DNA of 64,000 nucleotides, from assembly GCF_016656965.1 (NCBI RefSeq), contig NZ_CP067977.1, positions 930,001-994,000 of the forward strand. Reading direction: 5' to 3'. This stretch comes from Brevundimonas vitisensis. Its GTDB lineage: Bacteria > Pseudomonadota > Alphaproteobacteria > Caulobacterales > Caulobacteraceae. Positions within the stretch are counted from its first letter, which is position 1; each line of letters begins with the position of its first letter. Below the pieces are notes generated by a model. It searched no databases. It was not told the DNA's origin and worked only from the letters and a program-made list of their open reading frames with translations. Made by a program: the position numbers and the translations under genes. Positions 52,987 to 62,229 of this stretch are shown here, piece by piece.

Positions 52987-53949
52987 ATGCGACTTCGCAA
53001 AGTGTTCACAGCCCTGGTCGGCCTGGGCGTGCTGCTCCCTCCCCTGGTCGTGGCGGTGGCGGCCTTGAGCGGTAGCGATCACCGCTGGCCCGATATCCTG
53101 GTGCAGTTTACGGTGCCGGCCCTGGTCGCGACGGTGATGGCTGGACTGGTCCTGGTGCTGATCCGGCGGTTTCGCTGGGCGCTCGGTGCCCTTGTGGTGG
53201 CGGGATTGCTGACGGTGGCGGTCTGGCCGCAGTGGTGGCCGCAGGCGTCGCGTGTGGATCCCGACGCCGCCCGCGTTCGTCTCTACTCGGCCAATGTCTA
53301 TGTCGAAAACACCGACGTGGCGCGTTTGCGGGCCTCCATTCGCGCCGCCGACCCCGACATCATCGTGTTGATCGAGGTGGGTGCCGAGATGGTGCCGCAG
53401 CTTGAGGAAATTCTGCGCGGCTATCCGCATCGCACCCGCTGGAACAGCGAGCCACGCGACGGCGGGACAGAATCCCTTTCGCTGATCGCATCGCGCTATC
53501 CGCAGACGGAAAGGCGGCCCTACATCGACCACGTCCACGCCGTTGGTGCGGTGGTGGACACACCCGTCGGACCGCTGAACGTGATCGGCGTGCATTTTAC
53601 GCGACCCTGGCCGTTCCAGTACCAGTGGGGACAGATCAATCAGGCGACCGCGCTGTCGGCCTATGTCCCGACCCTGACCGGGCCGGTGGTGGTGGCAGGC
53701 GACTTCAACAGCGTCGTGAGCGGTCGGATTGGTCGGCTGATCCGTCAGGAGTCCGGCATGCGTCCTGCGACGGGATGGCCCGGCACCTGGCCCGCTGCCC
53801 TGCCCGCGCCGCTGACCTTTACCATCGATCAGGTCTGGACCACGCCGGACCTGGCGATCGCCCGACGCAGCCTGGGCCGCCGCAATGGCTCGGACCACAG
53901 GCCGGTCGTGACCGACCTCACTCTCGCGGTTCGTCCAGCAAGGCCCTGA
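52987..53949 (+). CDS. Endonuclease/exonuclease/phosphatase-family membrane protein
   Basis: A 320-residue protein with about three N-terminal transmembrane helices (residues ~5-25, 35-58, 63-82) and a C-terminal EEP-fold catalytic domain (about 95-315). Active-site pieces are YSANVYVENTD, IIVLIEVG, the DFNSV metal motif (VVVAGDFNSVVSGR) and SDHRPVV at the end. The domain probably faces the periplasm. An ATG at 52969 is an alternative start. The 3' end overlaps the convergent CCA-adding enzyme gene by 32 bases. Confidence 0.83.
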   Translation: MRLRKVFTALVGLGVLLPPLVVAVAALSGSDHRWPDILVQFTVPALVATVMAGLVLVLIRRFRWALGALVVAGLLTVAVWPQWWPQASRVDPDAARVRLYSANVYVENTDVARLRASIRAADPDIIVLIEVGAEMVPQLEEILRGYPHRTRWNSEPRDGGTESLSLIASRYPQTERRPYIDHVHAVGAVVDTPVGPLNVIGVHFTRPWPFQYQWGQINQATALSAYVPTLTGPVVVAGDFNSVVSGRIGRLIRQESGMRPATGWPGTWPAALPAPLTFTIDQVWTTPDLAIARRSLGRRNGSDHRPVVTDLTLAVRPARP

Positions 53950-55132
53950 GCCGCGCGTCGTGACCCTCGGCGGGAAAGTCGTCGGCGATCCAGCTCGCCT
54001 CGAACGCCTTCAACAGGCGTCCGGTCTCGGGACCGGCGGGGACACCCAGACGCTCCAGCGCACGGCCGCCGACTGGCAGGCGGGGCGGGGTCCAGTTCCG
54101 CGCGATGGCCAGCAGGCGGCGGGCGTCAGCCTCACGCTCCGGCGACGCCGCCCAGGCGCGAAGGATACCGTCCGCCACGGCCGCCGCCCCCTGCCGATAG
54201 ACGGCGGCCCGGCCTCCACGCTCGTCCAGATCCAGCGACGGCTCGGCGCTCACAGCCGCCGCCAGCCGGTCCCGCACCGCATTGGGCATACGCAGCCGGA
54301 CCGCTGCCTGACTGGCGGCCTCGGCATGCGAAGGCAGCAGGACCGACAGACGCAGGACCGCGTCATCACTGATGGAAGCCATCGCGGCGAAGCGCTCGTC
54401 CAGCCGGGCTTCAGGCAAGATGACAGCCAGCACGCCGGCCTGCGTCATGGCCTGGACGGCCGCGACCGGGCTCGACGCAGCCAGCAGCTTCAGCAACTCC
54501 TTCGACACCCGCTCGGCCGACAGGCGATCCATGCCGGATGCCAGGTCGGCGCAGGCGCTCATGGCCGCCGCATCAGGCTCGCCTCGCCCGTACCAGGCCA
54601 TGAAGCGGAAAAACCGCAGGATGCGCAGATAGTCCTCGCGAATGCGGGTGTGCGGATCACCGACGAAGATAATGCGCCCAGCCAGGGCATCCTCGATCCC
54701 TTGGCCTGTGGGATCGAACACGTTGCCGTCGGCGTCGGCATAGAGGGCGTTCAGGCGAAAGTCTCGCCGGGCCGCGTCCTGGGACCAGTCGTCGGTGAAG
54801 GCAACGGTCGCATTACGGCCGTCGGTCGTGACGTCCCGGCGCAGGGTGGTGATTTCGAACCCCTTGCCGCCCGACACCGCCGTCACCGTGCCGTGGGCCA
54901 GTCCGGTCGGCACGGCCCTCAGACCCGCTTGGGCCAGGGCCGCCATGACATCCTGAGGCAACAGCGTGGTCGCGATGTCGATGTCGTCGACCGCGCAATC
55001 AATCAGGGCGTTGCGCACGCAACCGCCGACAAATCGGGCCACGCCCGGACCGCCCGCCGCCGTCAGGGCCTGCATCACGGCACGCGTTGCCGGGTCGGTC
55101 AGCCAAGGCTGGCGGTCCAGGCGCAAGCTCAC
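53918..55132 (-). CDS. CCA tRNA nucleotidyltransferase
   Basis: Class II nucleotidyltransferase of 404 residues that adds or repairs the tRNA 3' CCA end (family also contains poly(A) polymerase). Visible are the head-domain GG and DxD motifs (RFVGGCVRNALI and DDIDIATT), the RRDFRLNALYAD motif and the neck helix DYLRILRFFRFMAWYG. A GTG start at 55132 overlaps the Nudix gene stop (GTGA), giving coupling. Enzyme specificity cannot be settled from this view, but a single such gene in alphaproteobacteria is usually the CCA enzyme. Confidence 0.88.
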   Translation of the reverse strand: MSLRLDRQPWLTDPATRAVMQALTAAGGPGVARFVGGCVRNALIDCAVDDIDIATTLLPQDVMAALAQAGLRAVPTGLAHGTVTAVSGGKGFEITTLRRDVTTDGRNATVAFTDDWSQDAARRDFRLNALYADADGNVFDPTGQGIEDALAGRIIFVGDPHTRIREDYLRILRFFRFMAWYGRGEPDAAAMSACADLASGMDRLSAERVSKELLKLLAASSPVAAVQAMTQAGVLAVILPEARLDERFAAMASISDDAVLRLSVLLPSHAEAASQAAVRLRMPNAVRDRLAAAVSAEPSLDLDERGGRAAVYRQGAAAVADGILRAWAASPEREADARRLLAIARNWTPPRLPVGGRALERLGVPAGPETGRLLKAFEASWIADDFPAEGHDARLRALLDEPRE

Positions 55133-55791
55133 GCCGCATCCTCGGCCACGGCGGCATCGGCGCGCGGCTCGTCGCCATACAGACGGTCGGCCAGCGCCCG
55201 CACGATGCCCGCCGTCACACCCCAGATATAGCGATCCTGCCACGGCACGGCCCAGAACCAGCGGCGCGCGCCTTCGTCCAGATCATAGAAGTCGCGCCGG
55301 TGGTTGACCGGATCTATCAGAAAGTCCCACGGCGTCTCGAAAACCTCGGCCACCTCGTCCGGCGAGGGGGTCAGGTCCGGCGGTGACGTCAGCCAGCCGA
55401 TGACGGGGGTGACCAGAAAGCCGGTCCCGGTCTCATAGGGATCGCCCAGCCCCAGAACCTCGACCGAGGCCGGATCCAGGGCGACCTCCTCCCACGCCTC
55501 GCGCAGGGCGGCCTGGGCTGCCGTCTCGCCGGGGTCCAGCCGTCCGCCGGGAAAGGCGATCTGGCCCGTATGGCTGGCCAGGCTGTCGGAACGCCGGGTC
55601 ATGACCACCGACGCCCCATCCGCCCGGGCCACGATCGCGATCAGGACGGCGGCCGGACGCAGCTGGGCCAGCGGGCGCTCCGCTTGGGGGTTCAAGTCAA
55701 AATCGGAACGAACCGCGCGGCGATCGGCCCGCCAGACCTCGACCGGCTCCAGCCGCTCCAGCAGGCGATCGCGCAAGGAGGCGTGGCTCAT
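55129..55791 (-). CDS. CoA pyrophosphatase-type Nudix hydrolase
   Basis: Nudix hydrolase of 220 residues in the NudL/CoA-diphosphatase group. The Nudix box GGRLDPGETAAQAALREAWEEVAL lies near residues 83-106 and is preceded by the group motif SLASHTGQIAFPGG. It probably splits coenzyme A or derivatives into 4'-phosphopantetheine and 3',5'-ADP. It overlaps its upstream neighbour by 4 nt and precedes the CCA gene by an overlapping GTGA. Confidence 0.9.
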   Translation of the reverse strand: MSHASLRDRLLERLEPVEVWRADRRAVRSDFDLNPQAERPLAQLRPAAVLIAIVARADGASVVMTRRSDSLASHTGQIAFPGGRLDPGETAAQAALREAWEEVALDPASVEVLGLGDPYETGTGFLVTPVIGWLTSPPDLTPSPDEVAEVFETPWDFLIDPVNHRRDFYDLDEGARRWFWAVPWQDRYIWGVTAGIVRALADRLYGDEPRADAAVAEDAA

Positions 55792-56354
55792 TCCGCCGCC
55801 GCCCCGACGGGGCCCAGCACGAAACGCGCGCCGCCCGAGCCGATGACCAGTTCGCCGTTCTCCAGCGTCGCGGCCTCGACCAGCTCATAGAAGACAGGCC
55901 GAGCGATCCGGGCCCACAGGTCGGCGCGGACATGGACGCGCGGCGCGGGCTCGGCGGTGACCGGGTCGGTCTCGACCTGGATCGGATGGTCAGGTCCAGC
56001 CAGGACGGTGTCGCCGACATCAGTGGTGAAGACCAGCCCGGCATCCGTCATCTGCACCTCGACGGCGCGGAACGGCAGGTCTTCGACCGTGATCTTCAGC
56101 TTCTCGCCCGGCGTGACGAGGTGGTAGCCGTCCGGGTCCAGCCGCAGCACGGTGGAAAACAGACGAACCATCTCCGTCCTGCCGATCGGAGAGCCCTCAT
56201 GCATCCACACCCCGTCTCGTCGGATGACGATGTCGATGTCGCCGCAATGATCCGGATGCCACAGATGCACCGGCGGCAGACCGCGTCCGGGGGCCTGTTT
56301 GGCGGCGGCGGTGATCCCGGCAAGCCCGGTCGTCGAAGGCGTTGGGTCGCTCAT
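55788..56354 (-). CDS. DUF1285 protein
   Basis: A 188-residue cytoplasmic protein of the DUF1285 family, typical of the first gene in the DUF1285-Nudix-CCA arrangement of alphaproteobacteria. Family blocks are PVHLWHPDHCGDIDIVIRRDGVWMHEGSPIGR and LVRLFSTVLRLDPDGYHLVTPGEKL-like MVRLFSTVLRLDPDG, ending with a beta-rich domain. ATG 56354 gives the standard length. Function is unknown; the strong linkage suggests a link with tRNA or CoA metabolism. Confidence 0.87.
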   Translation of the reverse strand: MSDPTPSTTGLAGITAAAKQAPGRGLPPVHLWHPDHCGDIDIVIRRDGVWMHEGSPIGRTEMVRLFSTVLRLDPDGYHLVTPGEKLKITVEDLPFRAVEVQMTDAGLVFTTDVGDTVLAGPDHPIQVETDPVTAEPAPRVHVRADLWARIARPVFYELVEAATLENGELVIGSGGARFVLGPVGAAAE

Positions 56355-56408
56355 GCCTTCTGACTTAAGCGCAGGAAGCGCATTCGTCACCTGTGGCAAC
56401 CTGCTGTC

Positions 56409-56900
56409 TCAGGGGATCGCGACGGGACCCCGTGCCGTCTCGACACCGACACCCAGCCAAAGAACCCGCCGCCTGTCCACCGGGCCGGGCAGCACGACAT
56501 CTGGGGCCGGCTTGAAGCCGAAGCGGTCGAAATAGGCCAGATCGCCGACCAGCAGTATGCCGCCCACACTGGAGGTCCGCGCATGCGCGATACAGGCCGC
56601 GACTAGATCAGCCCCGATGCCGGCCTTTCGGCTGTCCGCCGAAACGGCGATCGGGCCCAGGAACAGGGCCTGAACCTCGCCCACCACGATGGGCCACAGG
56701 CGAACCGATCCGATGACCCGGCCGGCCTCCCGCAACACGAAACCGGCAGCAGGCTTGCCCGTCGCGCGCAGACGCTCTGCGGTCTTGGCATAACGACCAG
56801 GGCCAAAGGCAGCCGAGACGACCGCCTCTACTCCGGCGGCATCCGCAGCGGTCTCGACGTCGATCGCGTCGGGCAGGTTCGTTCGGGCCGCTTGGGTCAT
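56409..56900 (-). CDS. GNAT-family N-acetyltransferase
   Basis: A 163-residue acetyltransferase of the GNAT fold, close to predicted YhbS-type proteins. Acetyl-CoA-binding motif A is LGPIAVSADSRKAGIGADLVAACIAHA (about residues 80-106), followed by LVGDLAYFDRFGFKPA, usual for the YhbS group. Substrate unknown. It lies 33 bases after the enoyl-CoA hydratase gene on the same strand. Confidence 0.86.
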   Translation of the reverse strand: MTQAARTNLPDAIDVETAADAAGVEAVVSAAFGPGRYAKTAERLRATGKPAAGFVLREAGRVIGSVRLWPIVVGEVQALFLGPIAVSADSRKAGIGADLVAACIAHARTSSVGGILLVGDLAYFDRFGFKPAPDVVLPGPVDRRRVLWLGVGVETARGPVAIP

Positions 56901-56933
56901 GGCGCGGGCAGGTAGGGCCCGCCCGGTTCCAGA

Positions 56934-57710
56934 TCAACCGGCTTTCGCAAAATCCGGTTTGCGCTTCTGGCTGAAGGCCATGAAGGCCTCCATCGCCTCG
57001 GGACTGCGCATCTGGCTGCCGAAAGCCTCTCCCTCACGCTGCATCAGGGCCCACATCGCCTCGGCATCACGCATCAGGGCCTTGGTCTTGCGGATGGAAT
57101 TGGGCGCGCGAGCGGCCAGTTTTGCGGCGAGCTCGGCAGCGGTGGCATCGACCTGATCGGCGGCAACTGCCCGGTTGGCCAGGCCCCAGGCCATTGCGGT
57201 GCGGCCGTCAATCGGCTCGCCCAGGGCAAAGACCTCGAACGCCCGTTGATGGCCAAGCACCGCGGGCAGCAGCAGCGACGAGGCCGCCTCGGGGGCCAGT
57301 GCCAGGTTGACGAAGGGAGCGGACAACAGGGCATCCTCAGCCACCACGACCATGTCGCAATGCAGCAGCAGGGTCAGGCCGATGCCGACCGCCCGGCCCC
57401 GCACCGCCGCCACGGCGGGCTTGTCGAGATCGGCCAGGGCACGCAGGAACTGAAACACCGGAGCATCGACCAGCTGGGTCTCCTGCCCGCCGCCGATGGC
57501 GATGAAGTCGGCGATGTCGTTGCCTGCGGAAAAGCTGTCGCCCTGGCCCTGGAACAGGATCACGCGCACGGCGTCATCGGTGCGGGCCTGCCGGGTCGCG
57601 GCGGCCAGGGCCGAATACATCGCCTGGGTGATGGCGTTCTTCTTGTCTGGCCGGGCCAGGGTGACGGTCAGTACGCCGCCGTCCAGTTGGGTCAGGATAT
57701 GGTCGCTCAC
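56934..57710 (-). CDS. Enoyl-CoA hydratase/isomerase
   Basis: Crotonase-fold protein of 258 residues. The oxyanion-hole segments are FSAGNDIADF (about residues 61-70) and AVRGRAVGIGLTLLLHCDMVV (about 106-126). The usual hydratase Glu at the second position of the GxG segment region is not obvious, so an isomerase-like activity (PaaG or delta3-delta2 type) is possible. It overlaps the MBL-hydrolase gene by 4 nt, which may process the same acyl-CoA or a related thioester. Confidence 0.88.
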   Translation of the reverse strand: MSDHILTQLDGGVLTVTLARPDKKNAITQAMYSALAAATRQARTDDAVRVILFQGQGDSFSAGNDIADFIAIGGGQETQLVDAPVFQFLRALADLDKPAVAAVRGRAVGIGLTLLLHCDMVVVAEDALLSAPFVNLALAPEAASSLLLPAVLGHQRAFEVFALGEPIDGRTAMAWGLANRAVAADQVDATAAELAAKLAARAPNSIRKTKALMRDAEAMWALMQREGEAFGSQMRSPEAMEAFMAFSQKRKPDFAKAG

Positions 57711-58774
57711 GCCGTCTCTCCGTCGATGATGTCACGGGGCTGGGCCGTGGCGAGCCACCAGTCCACGCCGTCCGCGTCGCGTGTCCGGCTGACCCGGCCC
57801 CGCTGTTCCAGATAGTTCAGATGCGCCAGGGCCTCGCCCGTGGCCATGCCCACCACCCCGTCTCCGACAGGGCGGGCGAACAGGGCGGGAAAGACGTCGA
57901 TGGCGCGGCTGGGCTGGCACAGGGTGCGCTCCAGCCGTTTCAGCGCCGTGTGATGGCCCCGGATCAGGGCGTCCAGCCGGGGCTGCACGCCGATGAAGGG
58001 TTCTCCATGCGAAGGCAGGACCAGCAGTTCATCGGGCAGCAGAGCTTTCATCCGCTCCAGCGAAGCCAGCCAGTCGCCCAGGGGATCTGCGTCCGGCTCG
58101 GTCGGGAAGACCGAAACATTGGACGAAATGCGCGGCAGGATCTGGTCCCCGCCCAGCAACAGGCCCTGCGCCTCGTTCCACAGACAGGCGTGCTCGGGAC
58201 TGTGGCCCTGGCCGATCACGACGCGCCAGTCGCCGGTCCCGATGCGGATGACGTCGCCCTCGGACATCCGGCGGAACCCGCTGGGCAGGGGCGCGACGAT
58301 GCGGCCGAACTGTCCGAACTCGCGCCGCCAGGTCTCGATCCGGTCCGCGTCCCAGCCCGCCGCGCGCAGGAAGGGGACGGCGTCTTCCGGAGCCGGTCGG
58401 CCCGTGTCTGCCAGCAGCATCCGGCCAGTGACATACTCCAGTCGTGTCATGACCAGAGGCGCATCGAACCGGGCGCAGAGCCAGCCGGCCAGGCCGATAT
58501 GATCGGGATGCATATGGGTGCAGATCACGCGGCGGACCGGTCGCCCCTCCAACGGTCCCGCCAGAGCCATGTCCCAGGCGGCGCGCGAATCCGCCAGGTT
58601 CACGCCGGTGTCGATCACCGACCAGCCGTCGCCGTCCCGGACGGCATAGACATTGATATGGTTCAGCGACATCGGCAGGGGCAGCCGCAGCCACAGCACG
58701 CCCGGCGCGACGGTGACCGCCTGACCCGGCAGCGGCGGATCGCCCAGCGGATAGGTCAGGCCGCGATGGGCCAT
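57707..58774 (-). CDS. MBL-fold metallohydrolase
   Basis: Metallo-beta-lactamase-fold hydrolase of 355 residues. The metal motif is CTHMHPDHIGLAG near residues 84-96, with further ligands in GQGHSPEHACLW and in LLLGGDQILP, and a C-terminal winged-helix-like extension (about 270-350) typical of this subgroup. ATG 58774 gives the family N-terminus (YPLGDPPLPGQ); a TTG start at 58852 is possible but adds unrelated residues. Substrate unknown. Confidence 0.83.
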   Translation of the reverse strand: MAHRGLTYPLGDPPLPGQAVTVAPGVLWLRLPLPMSLNHINVYAVRDGDGWSVIDTGVNLADSRAAWDMALAGPLEGRPVRRVICTHMHPDHIGLAGWLCARFDAPLVMTRLEYVTGRMLLADTGRPAPEDAVPFLRAAGWDADRIETWRREFGQFGRIVAPLPSGFRRMSEGDVIRIGTGDWRVVIGQGHSPEHACLWNEAQGLLLGGDQILPRISSNVSVFPTEPDADPLGDWLASLERMKALLPDELLVLPSHGEPFIGVQPRLDALIRGHHTALKRLERTLCQPSRAIDVFPALFARPVGDGVVGMATGEALAHLNYLEQRGRVSRTRDADGVDWWLATAQPRDIIDGETA

Positions 58775-58962
58775 GGTCGCGATGCCGTCCGGCTGCGCCC
58801 CCACCTGTTTCGCCGTGCCCAGACCGTCGGCCAAGTCCGTCTCCAATCGCAACGGTCGGACGATAGCGATTGTGGCGACAACCGTCCACAGCCCGTCACG
58901 TTCTTGACCTCAAGGCGGGTGACGGTCACAGGTGAGCCTTCGGATCAGTAGGAGCATCCCCC

Positions 58963-59883
58963 GTGCTTAATCGCGTCAAAATCGGCATTGTGGCTGCGGC
59001 CCTTTTCGCCTGCACCTTCGCCGTTCCGGCGGTCGCCCAGACGACCCGTAACGATGGCGACACGACCCAACCCACCGTCAGCGACGGCCGCAGCCGCGAC
59101 CGCAACCGTCGCCGCCCTGCTCCTGCGATGACGCCCGAGGAAATGAAGGCGACGGCCCAGACCCAGGCCACCAACGCGGGTCTGTCCTGCCAGGTGATGC
59201 AAGCCCAGCTTCTCGGACGCGATGCAGCCGGCAAGGCTCTGTTCGAGGCGGTTTGCGAGTCCGGTCCCGGCTATCTGATCCTGGAAGGCACGCCCCCGAT
59301 CGCCCAGAGCTGCCTGGAGCTGTCCGCCGCCCAGGAAGCGGCCCTGCGCGCCAACCCCGAGGCCCCTGCGTCGCAACAGTGCGTCCAGCCGCTGAACCTG
59401 GATGCCGTTCGCGCCGTGACGCCTCTGGCGCGTGAAGCGGGCGTTCCCTGCACGATCGACGCTGGCCGTGTCGTCGGGGCCGGCGCCCAGGGCCTCGTCT
59501 ATGAGGCCGGTTGCGCCAACCAGGACGGCTACACCTTCGAGAAGACGGCGACCGGCTGGGAAACCCGCGCCTGCCTGACCTACGCCAACCCCGAGGCCTG
59601 CCGGTTCACCACGCCGCAGGAACAGGCCGCCGGCTTTGCGACGAAGCTGGCCGGAACCGCTGCCGCCTCCTGCGACGTCCAGCAGGTCCGCTTCATGGGC
59701 CAGAACAGCAATGGCCAGTTCTATGAAGCCAAGTGCGGCGCTGGCGACGGCTATGTCGCCCGCATCGACGCCCAGGGCGTCACGGCGCAGATCTATCCCT
59801 GCGCCGAGGCCACCCAGATCGGTGGCGGCTGCACCCTGACCCCGGTCACGGCGCCCGCCGCGGCCGCTGCCCCGGCCGAATAA
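58963..59883 (+). CDS. Exported protein with three cysteine-containing repeats
   Basis: Hypothetical secreted protein of 306 residues from a GTG start with AGGAG nine bases upstream. Signal peptide to about AVA-Q, a basic disordered stretch (SRDRNRRRPAPA), then three repeats of ~35 residues, each of the form C-x(~20)-G-x-x-(F/Y)-E-A-x-C-x-x-x-x-G-Y, near residues 74-105, 163-196 and 231-262, separated by linkers with further cysteine pairs. The repeats probably each hold one disulfide. No known family recognised. Confidence 0.75.
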   Translation: MLNRVKIGIVAAALFACTFAVPAVAQTTRNDGDTTQPTVSDGRSRDRNRRRPAPAMTPEEMKATAQTQATNAGLSCQVMQAQLLGRDAAGKALFEAVCESGPGYLILEGTPPIAQSCLELSAAQEAALRANPEAPASQQCVQPLNLDAVRAVTPLAREAGVPCTIDAGRVVGAGAQGLVYEAGCANQDGYTFEKTATGWETRACLTYANPEACRFTTPQEQAAGFATKLAGTAAASCDVQQVRFMGQNSNGQFYEAKCGAGDGYVARIDAQGVTAQIYPCAEATQIGGGCTLTPVTAPAAAAAPAE

Positions 59884-59901
59884 GGTCCGAAGCGAAGATA
59901 T

Positions 59902-59935
59902 GGGTCCGGATGCTCGCATCCGGACCCGTTTCGCT
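59902..59935 (+). terminator. Terminator hairpin after the triple-repeat gene
   Basis: GGGTCCGGATGC (59902-59913) and GCATCCGGACCC (59916-59927) pair perfectly; an outer AGCGAA/TTTCGCT pair extends the stem. Followed by GTTTCGCT, only a short T run. It separates this gene from xthA. Confidence 0.65.
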
Positions 59936-59949
59936 CTAGCGTTTGGCGC

Positions 59950-60729
59950 ATGCGCATCGCCACCTGGAACGTGAACTCCGTCAACGCCCGCCTGCCCACG
60001 GTGCTGGAATGGCTTGAGGCGGCCAAGCCCGACGTGGCCTGCTTTCAGGAAATCAAATGCGTGGACGAGAAATTCCCGCGCGAAGCCTTTGAAGCGCTCG
60101 GCTACAATGTCGAAACCCACGGCCAGAAAAGCTACAACGGCGTAGCTCTGCTGTCGAAATACCCGGTGTCCGATGTGCGCCGGGGCCTGCCCGGCGACGA
60201 TACGGACGAGCAGGCGCGCTATATCGAGGCGCTGATAGAGGCTGCCCGGCCGGTGCGTGTCGCCTCCATCTACCTGCCCAATGGCAATCCGGTCGGAACC
60301 GAGAAATTCCCCTACAAACTGGCCTGGTTCGAACGGTTGCGGCTTCATGCCGAGGGCCTGCTGAAGCTGGAAGAATCGCTGGCGCTGTGCGGCGACTACA
60401 ATGTCATTCCCATGCCTGAGGACGCCAAGAACCCGGCCGCCTGGACCGGCGACGCCTTGTTCCAGCCCGAGAGCCGGGCGGCGTTTCGCGCGTTGAAATG
60501 GCTGGGTCTCTCTGACAGCCATGAGCTGGGCAAGGAGCCCGCCGGCACCTTTACCTTCTGGGACTACCAGGCCGGAGCCTGGCAGCGGGATCACGGCATC
60601 CGCATCGACTTCGCCCTGCTGTCGCCTATGGCCGCCGATCGTTTCCGTGCGATCGAAACGCACCGCGACGCGCGCGATATGGAAAAGCCCAGTGACCACG
60701 TTCCCGTCGTGGTCGAGTTGGAGGACTGA
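59950..60729 (+). CDS. xthA: Exodeoxyribonuclease III
   Basis: Base-excision-repair AP endonuclease/3' exonuclease of 259 residues. Full set of EEP-fold motifs: ATWNVNSVNAR at the start, CFQEIKC (metal Glu), NGVALLSKYP, LCGDYNVIP (DxN), and the C-terminal SDHVPVVVE. The last part, GIRIDFALLS, carries the catalytic Asp. Length typical. A small gene follows with a four-base gap. Confidence 0.95.
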   Translation: MRIATWNVNSVNARLPTVLEWLEAAKPDVACFQEIKCVDEKFPREAFEALGYNVETHGQKSYNGVALLSKYPVSDVRRGLPGDDTDEQARYIEALIEAARPVRVASIYLPNGNPVGTEKFPYKLAWFERLRLHAEGLLKLEESLALCGDYNVIPMPEDAKNPAAWTGDALFQPESRAAFRALKWLGLSDSHELGKEPAGTFTFWDYQAGAWQRDHGIRIDFALLSPMAADRFRAIETHRDARDMEKPSDHVPVVVELED

Positions 60730-60733
60730 AGGC

Positions 60734-61249
60734 TTGGCCGAGGGGTTCCGCCTTTTCCTGCTGGTCGCCCTGGCGGCGGCGGCCCTGACGACCGGTGCCC
60801 TGGCCCTGGCCTGGTGGATGGAGCCGCACCGGAGACTGACCCGCGCGCTTCTGAAATCCCTGGGATCGGTGCCTGAGGCGGAGGCCATCTCGCCCACCGA
60901 GGGCCGTGCGGCGGGCCTGGATTTCGACACCGGCCAGATCGCCGTCCTGTGGGGCGGCGGGGCCCACGGCCTGGTCTATGCCTTCGAGGAGATCGAAGGG
61001 GCCGAGATCATCGTCGACGGCCATGTCCTGGCCCGCATCCGGCGGGGCGAGCCGCGCCGGGCCCTGGACGTCATGGCCCCCGAAGCCGGTCAGGTGGTGC
61101 TGAGGCTGTTGTTCGCCGATGCCCGATATCCGGAGTTCGAGCTGGACCTGTGGAACGCTGTCAGCACGGCCCAGGCCGGGTCTCCGGCTGAGGCGCTGCG
61201 GCTGGGACGGCGCTGGCTGTCGCACATCGAGGCGTTGTTGAAGAGCTGA
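60734..61249 (+). CDS. Single-pass membrane protein, unknown function
   Basis: Hypothetical 171-residue protein with one N-terminal transmembrane helix (about residues 6-28) and a soluble alpha/beta part. The TTG start at 60734 leaves little room for a ribosome-binding site after xthA, so translation may depend on coupling or start a little further on. It shows no known motif; the segment RALDVMAPEAGQVVLRLLFADARYPEFELDLW is conserved-looking. Co-transcription with xthA is likely. Confidence 0.62.
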   Translation: MAEGFRLFLLVALAAAALTTGALALAWWMEPHRRLTRALLKSLGSVPEAEAISPTEGRAAGLDFDTGQIAVLWGGGAHGLVYAFEEIEGAEIIVDGHVLARIRRGEPRRALDVMAPEAGQVVLRLLFADARYPEFELDLWNAVSTAQAGSPAEALRLGRRWLSHIEALLKS

Positions 61250-61323
61250 CCGCCCTTCCCGCGCCGCGCCTGGGGCGTTAGAAGCCCCCACCCTGTCCTG
61301 ATTACCGCTTCAAGGAGCCCGCC

Positions 61324-62229
61324 GTGGCCCGCCTGTTCGACGCCTATGTCATTGCCGACTGGACCGCTGCCGAGGGCAAGAAACTGGGCGACCAGTCCGT
61401 CTGGATCGGTGTGGCCAAGCGCGACGTGCGCTTTCGCCTCTATACCGAGACGCACAATGTCGCGACCCGCGCCGAAGGCGAGGCGCTGTTGGCGTCCATC
61501 CTGGCCGACCACAGAAAGCGCGGAGACCGCGTTCTGGTCGGGTTCGACTTCAACCTGGGCTATCCGGTCGGCACGGCGGCTCGCCTGGGGCTGAAGGACA
61601 CGCCCGCCTGGTCCGCCATGTGGAAATTCATCGCCGCCAATGTCGTCGACAAGGCGGACAACACCAACAACCGCTATCAGGTCGCGGCCAAGATGAACCG
61701 GCTGATGACCGACGAGGCCTGGCCGCTGTGGGGGGCTCCGGCCAAGCAGACCCAGCGCTGGCTGACCGCCACCAAGCCGCCGCAGGGGTCGGGCGACATC
61801 CCCGAGTTCCGCGCCACTGAAATGGCCGCGCGCAAGGGCAAGCTGCAGCCCAAGAGCGTGTGGCAGATGCACGGTGCCGGGGCTGTCGGGGGCCAGACCC
61901 TGGTCGGCATCGCCGCCGTGCGACGCCTGCTGGAAACCTGGGGCCCATCTGCGGCGGTCTGGCCGTTCGGCACCGGCTGGCGCGCGCTGGAGGCGGCCGA
62001 TCTGGAGCCGCTGTCGACCCTGGTGGTCGAGGTCTGGCCGTCGCTTTACGGCGCTGTGCCCGCCGCCGGCGAGTTCAAGGATCAGGCCCAGGTCCGCGTT
62101 ACCGCCGAGACCCTGGCCAAGCTGGATGAAAAGGGCGACCTGGCCAAGGCCTTCGCCCCGCCCAAGGACGCCACGCCCGAGCTGATCGCCCAGGTCGAGA
62201 CCGAGGAAGGCTGGATTCTGGGAGTTTAA
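61324..62229 (+). CDS. Conserved protein of unknown function (possible RNase H-like fold)
   Basis: Hypothetical 301-residue cytoplasmic protein from a GTG start with AAGGAG nine bases before it. The opening FDAYVIADWTAAEGKK and the segment VLVGFDFNLGYPVG recall the metal-binding strands of DUF429-like, RNase H-type proteins, and relatives have been labelled molybdopterin-guanine dinucleotide proteins without proof. VEVWPSLYG near residue 238 is another likely conserved site. It is convergent with scpB (4-nt stop overlap). Confidence 0.7.
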   Translation: MARLFDAYVIADWTAAEGKKLGDQSVWIGVAKRDVRFRLYTETHNVATRAEGEALLASILADHRKRGDRVLVGFDFNLGYPVGTAARLGLKDTPAWSAMWKFIAANVVDKADNTNNRYQVAAKMNRLMTDEAWPLWGAPAKQTQRWLTATKPPQGSGDIPEFRATEMAARKGKLQPKSVWQMHGAGAVGGQTLVGIAAVRRLLETWGPSAAVWPFGTGWRALEAADLEPLSTLVVEVWPSLYGAVPAAGEFKDQAQVRVTAETLAKLDEKGDLAKAFAPPKDATPELIAQVETEEGWILGV

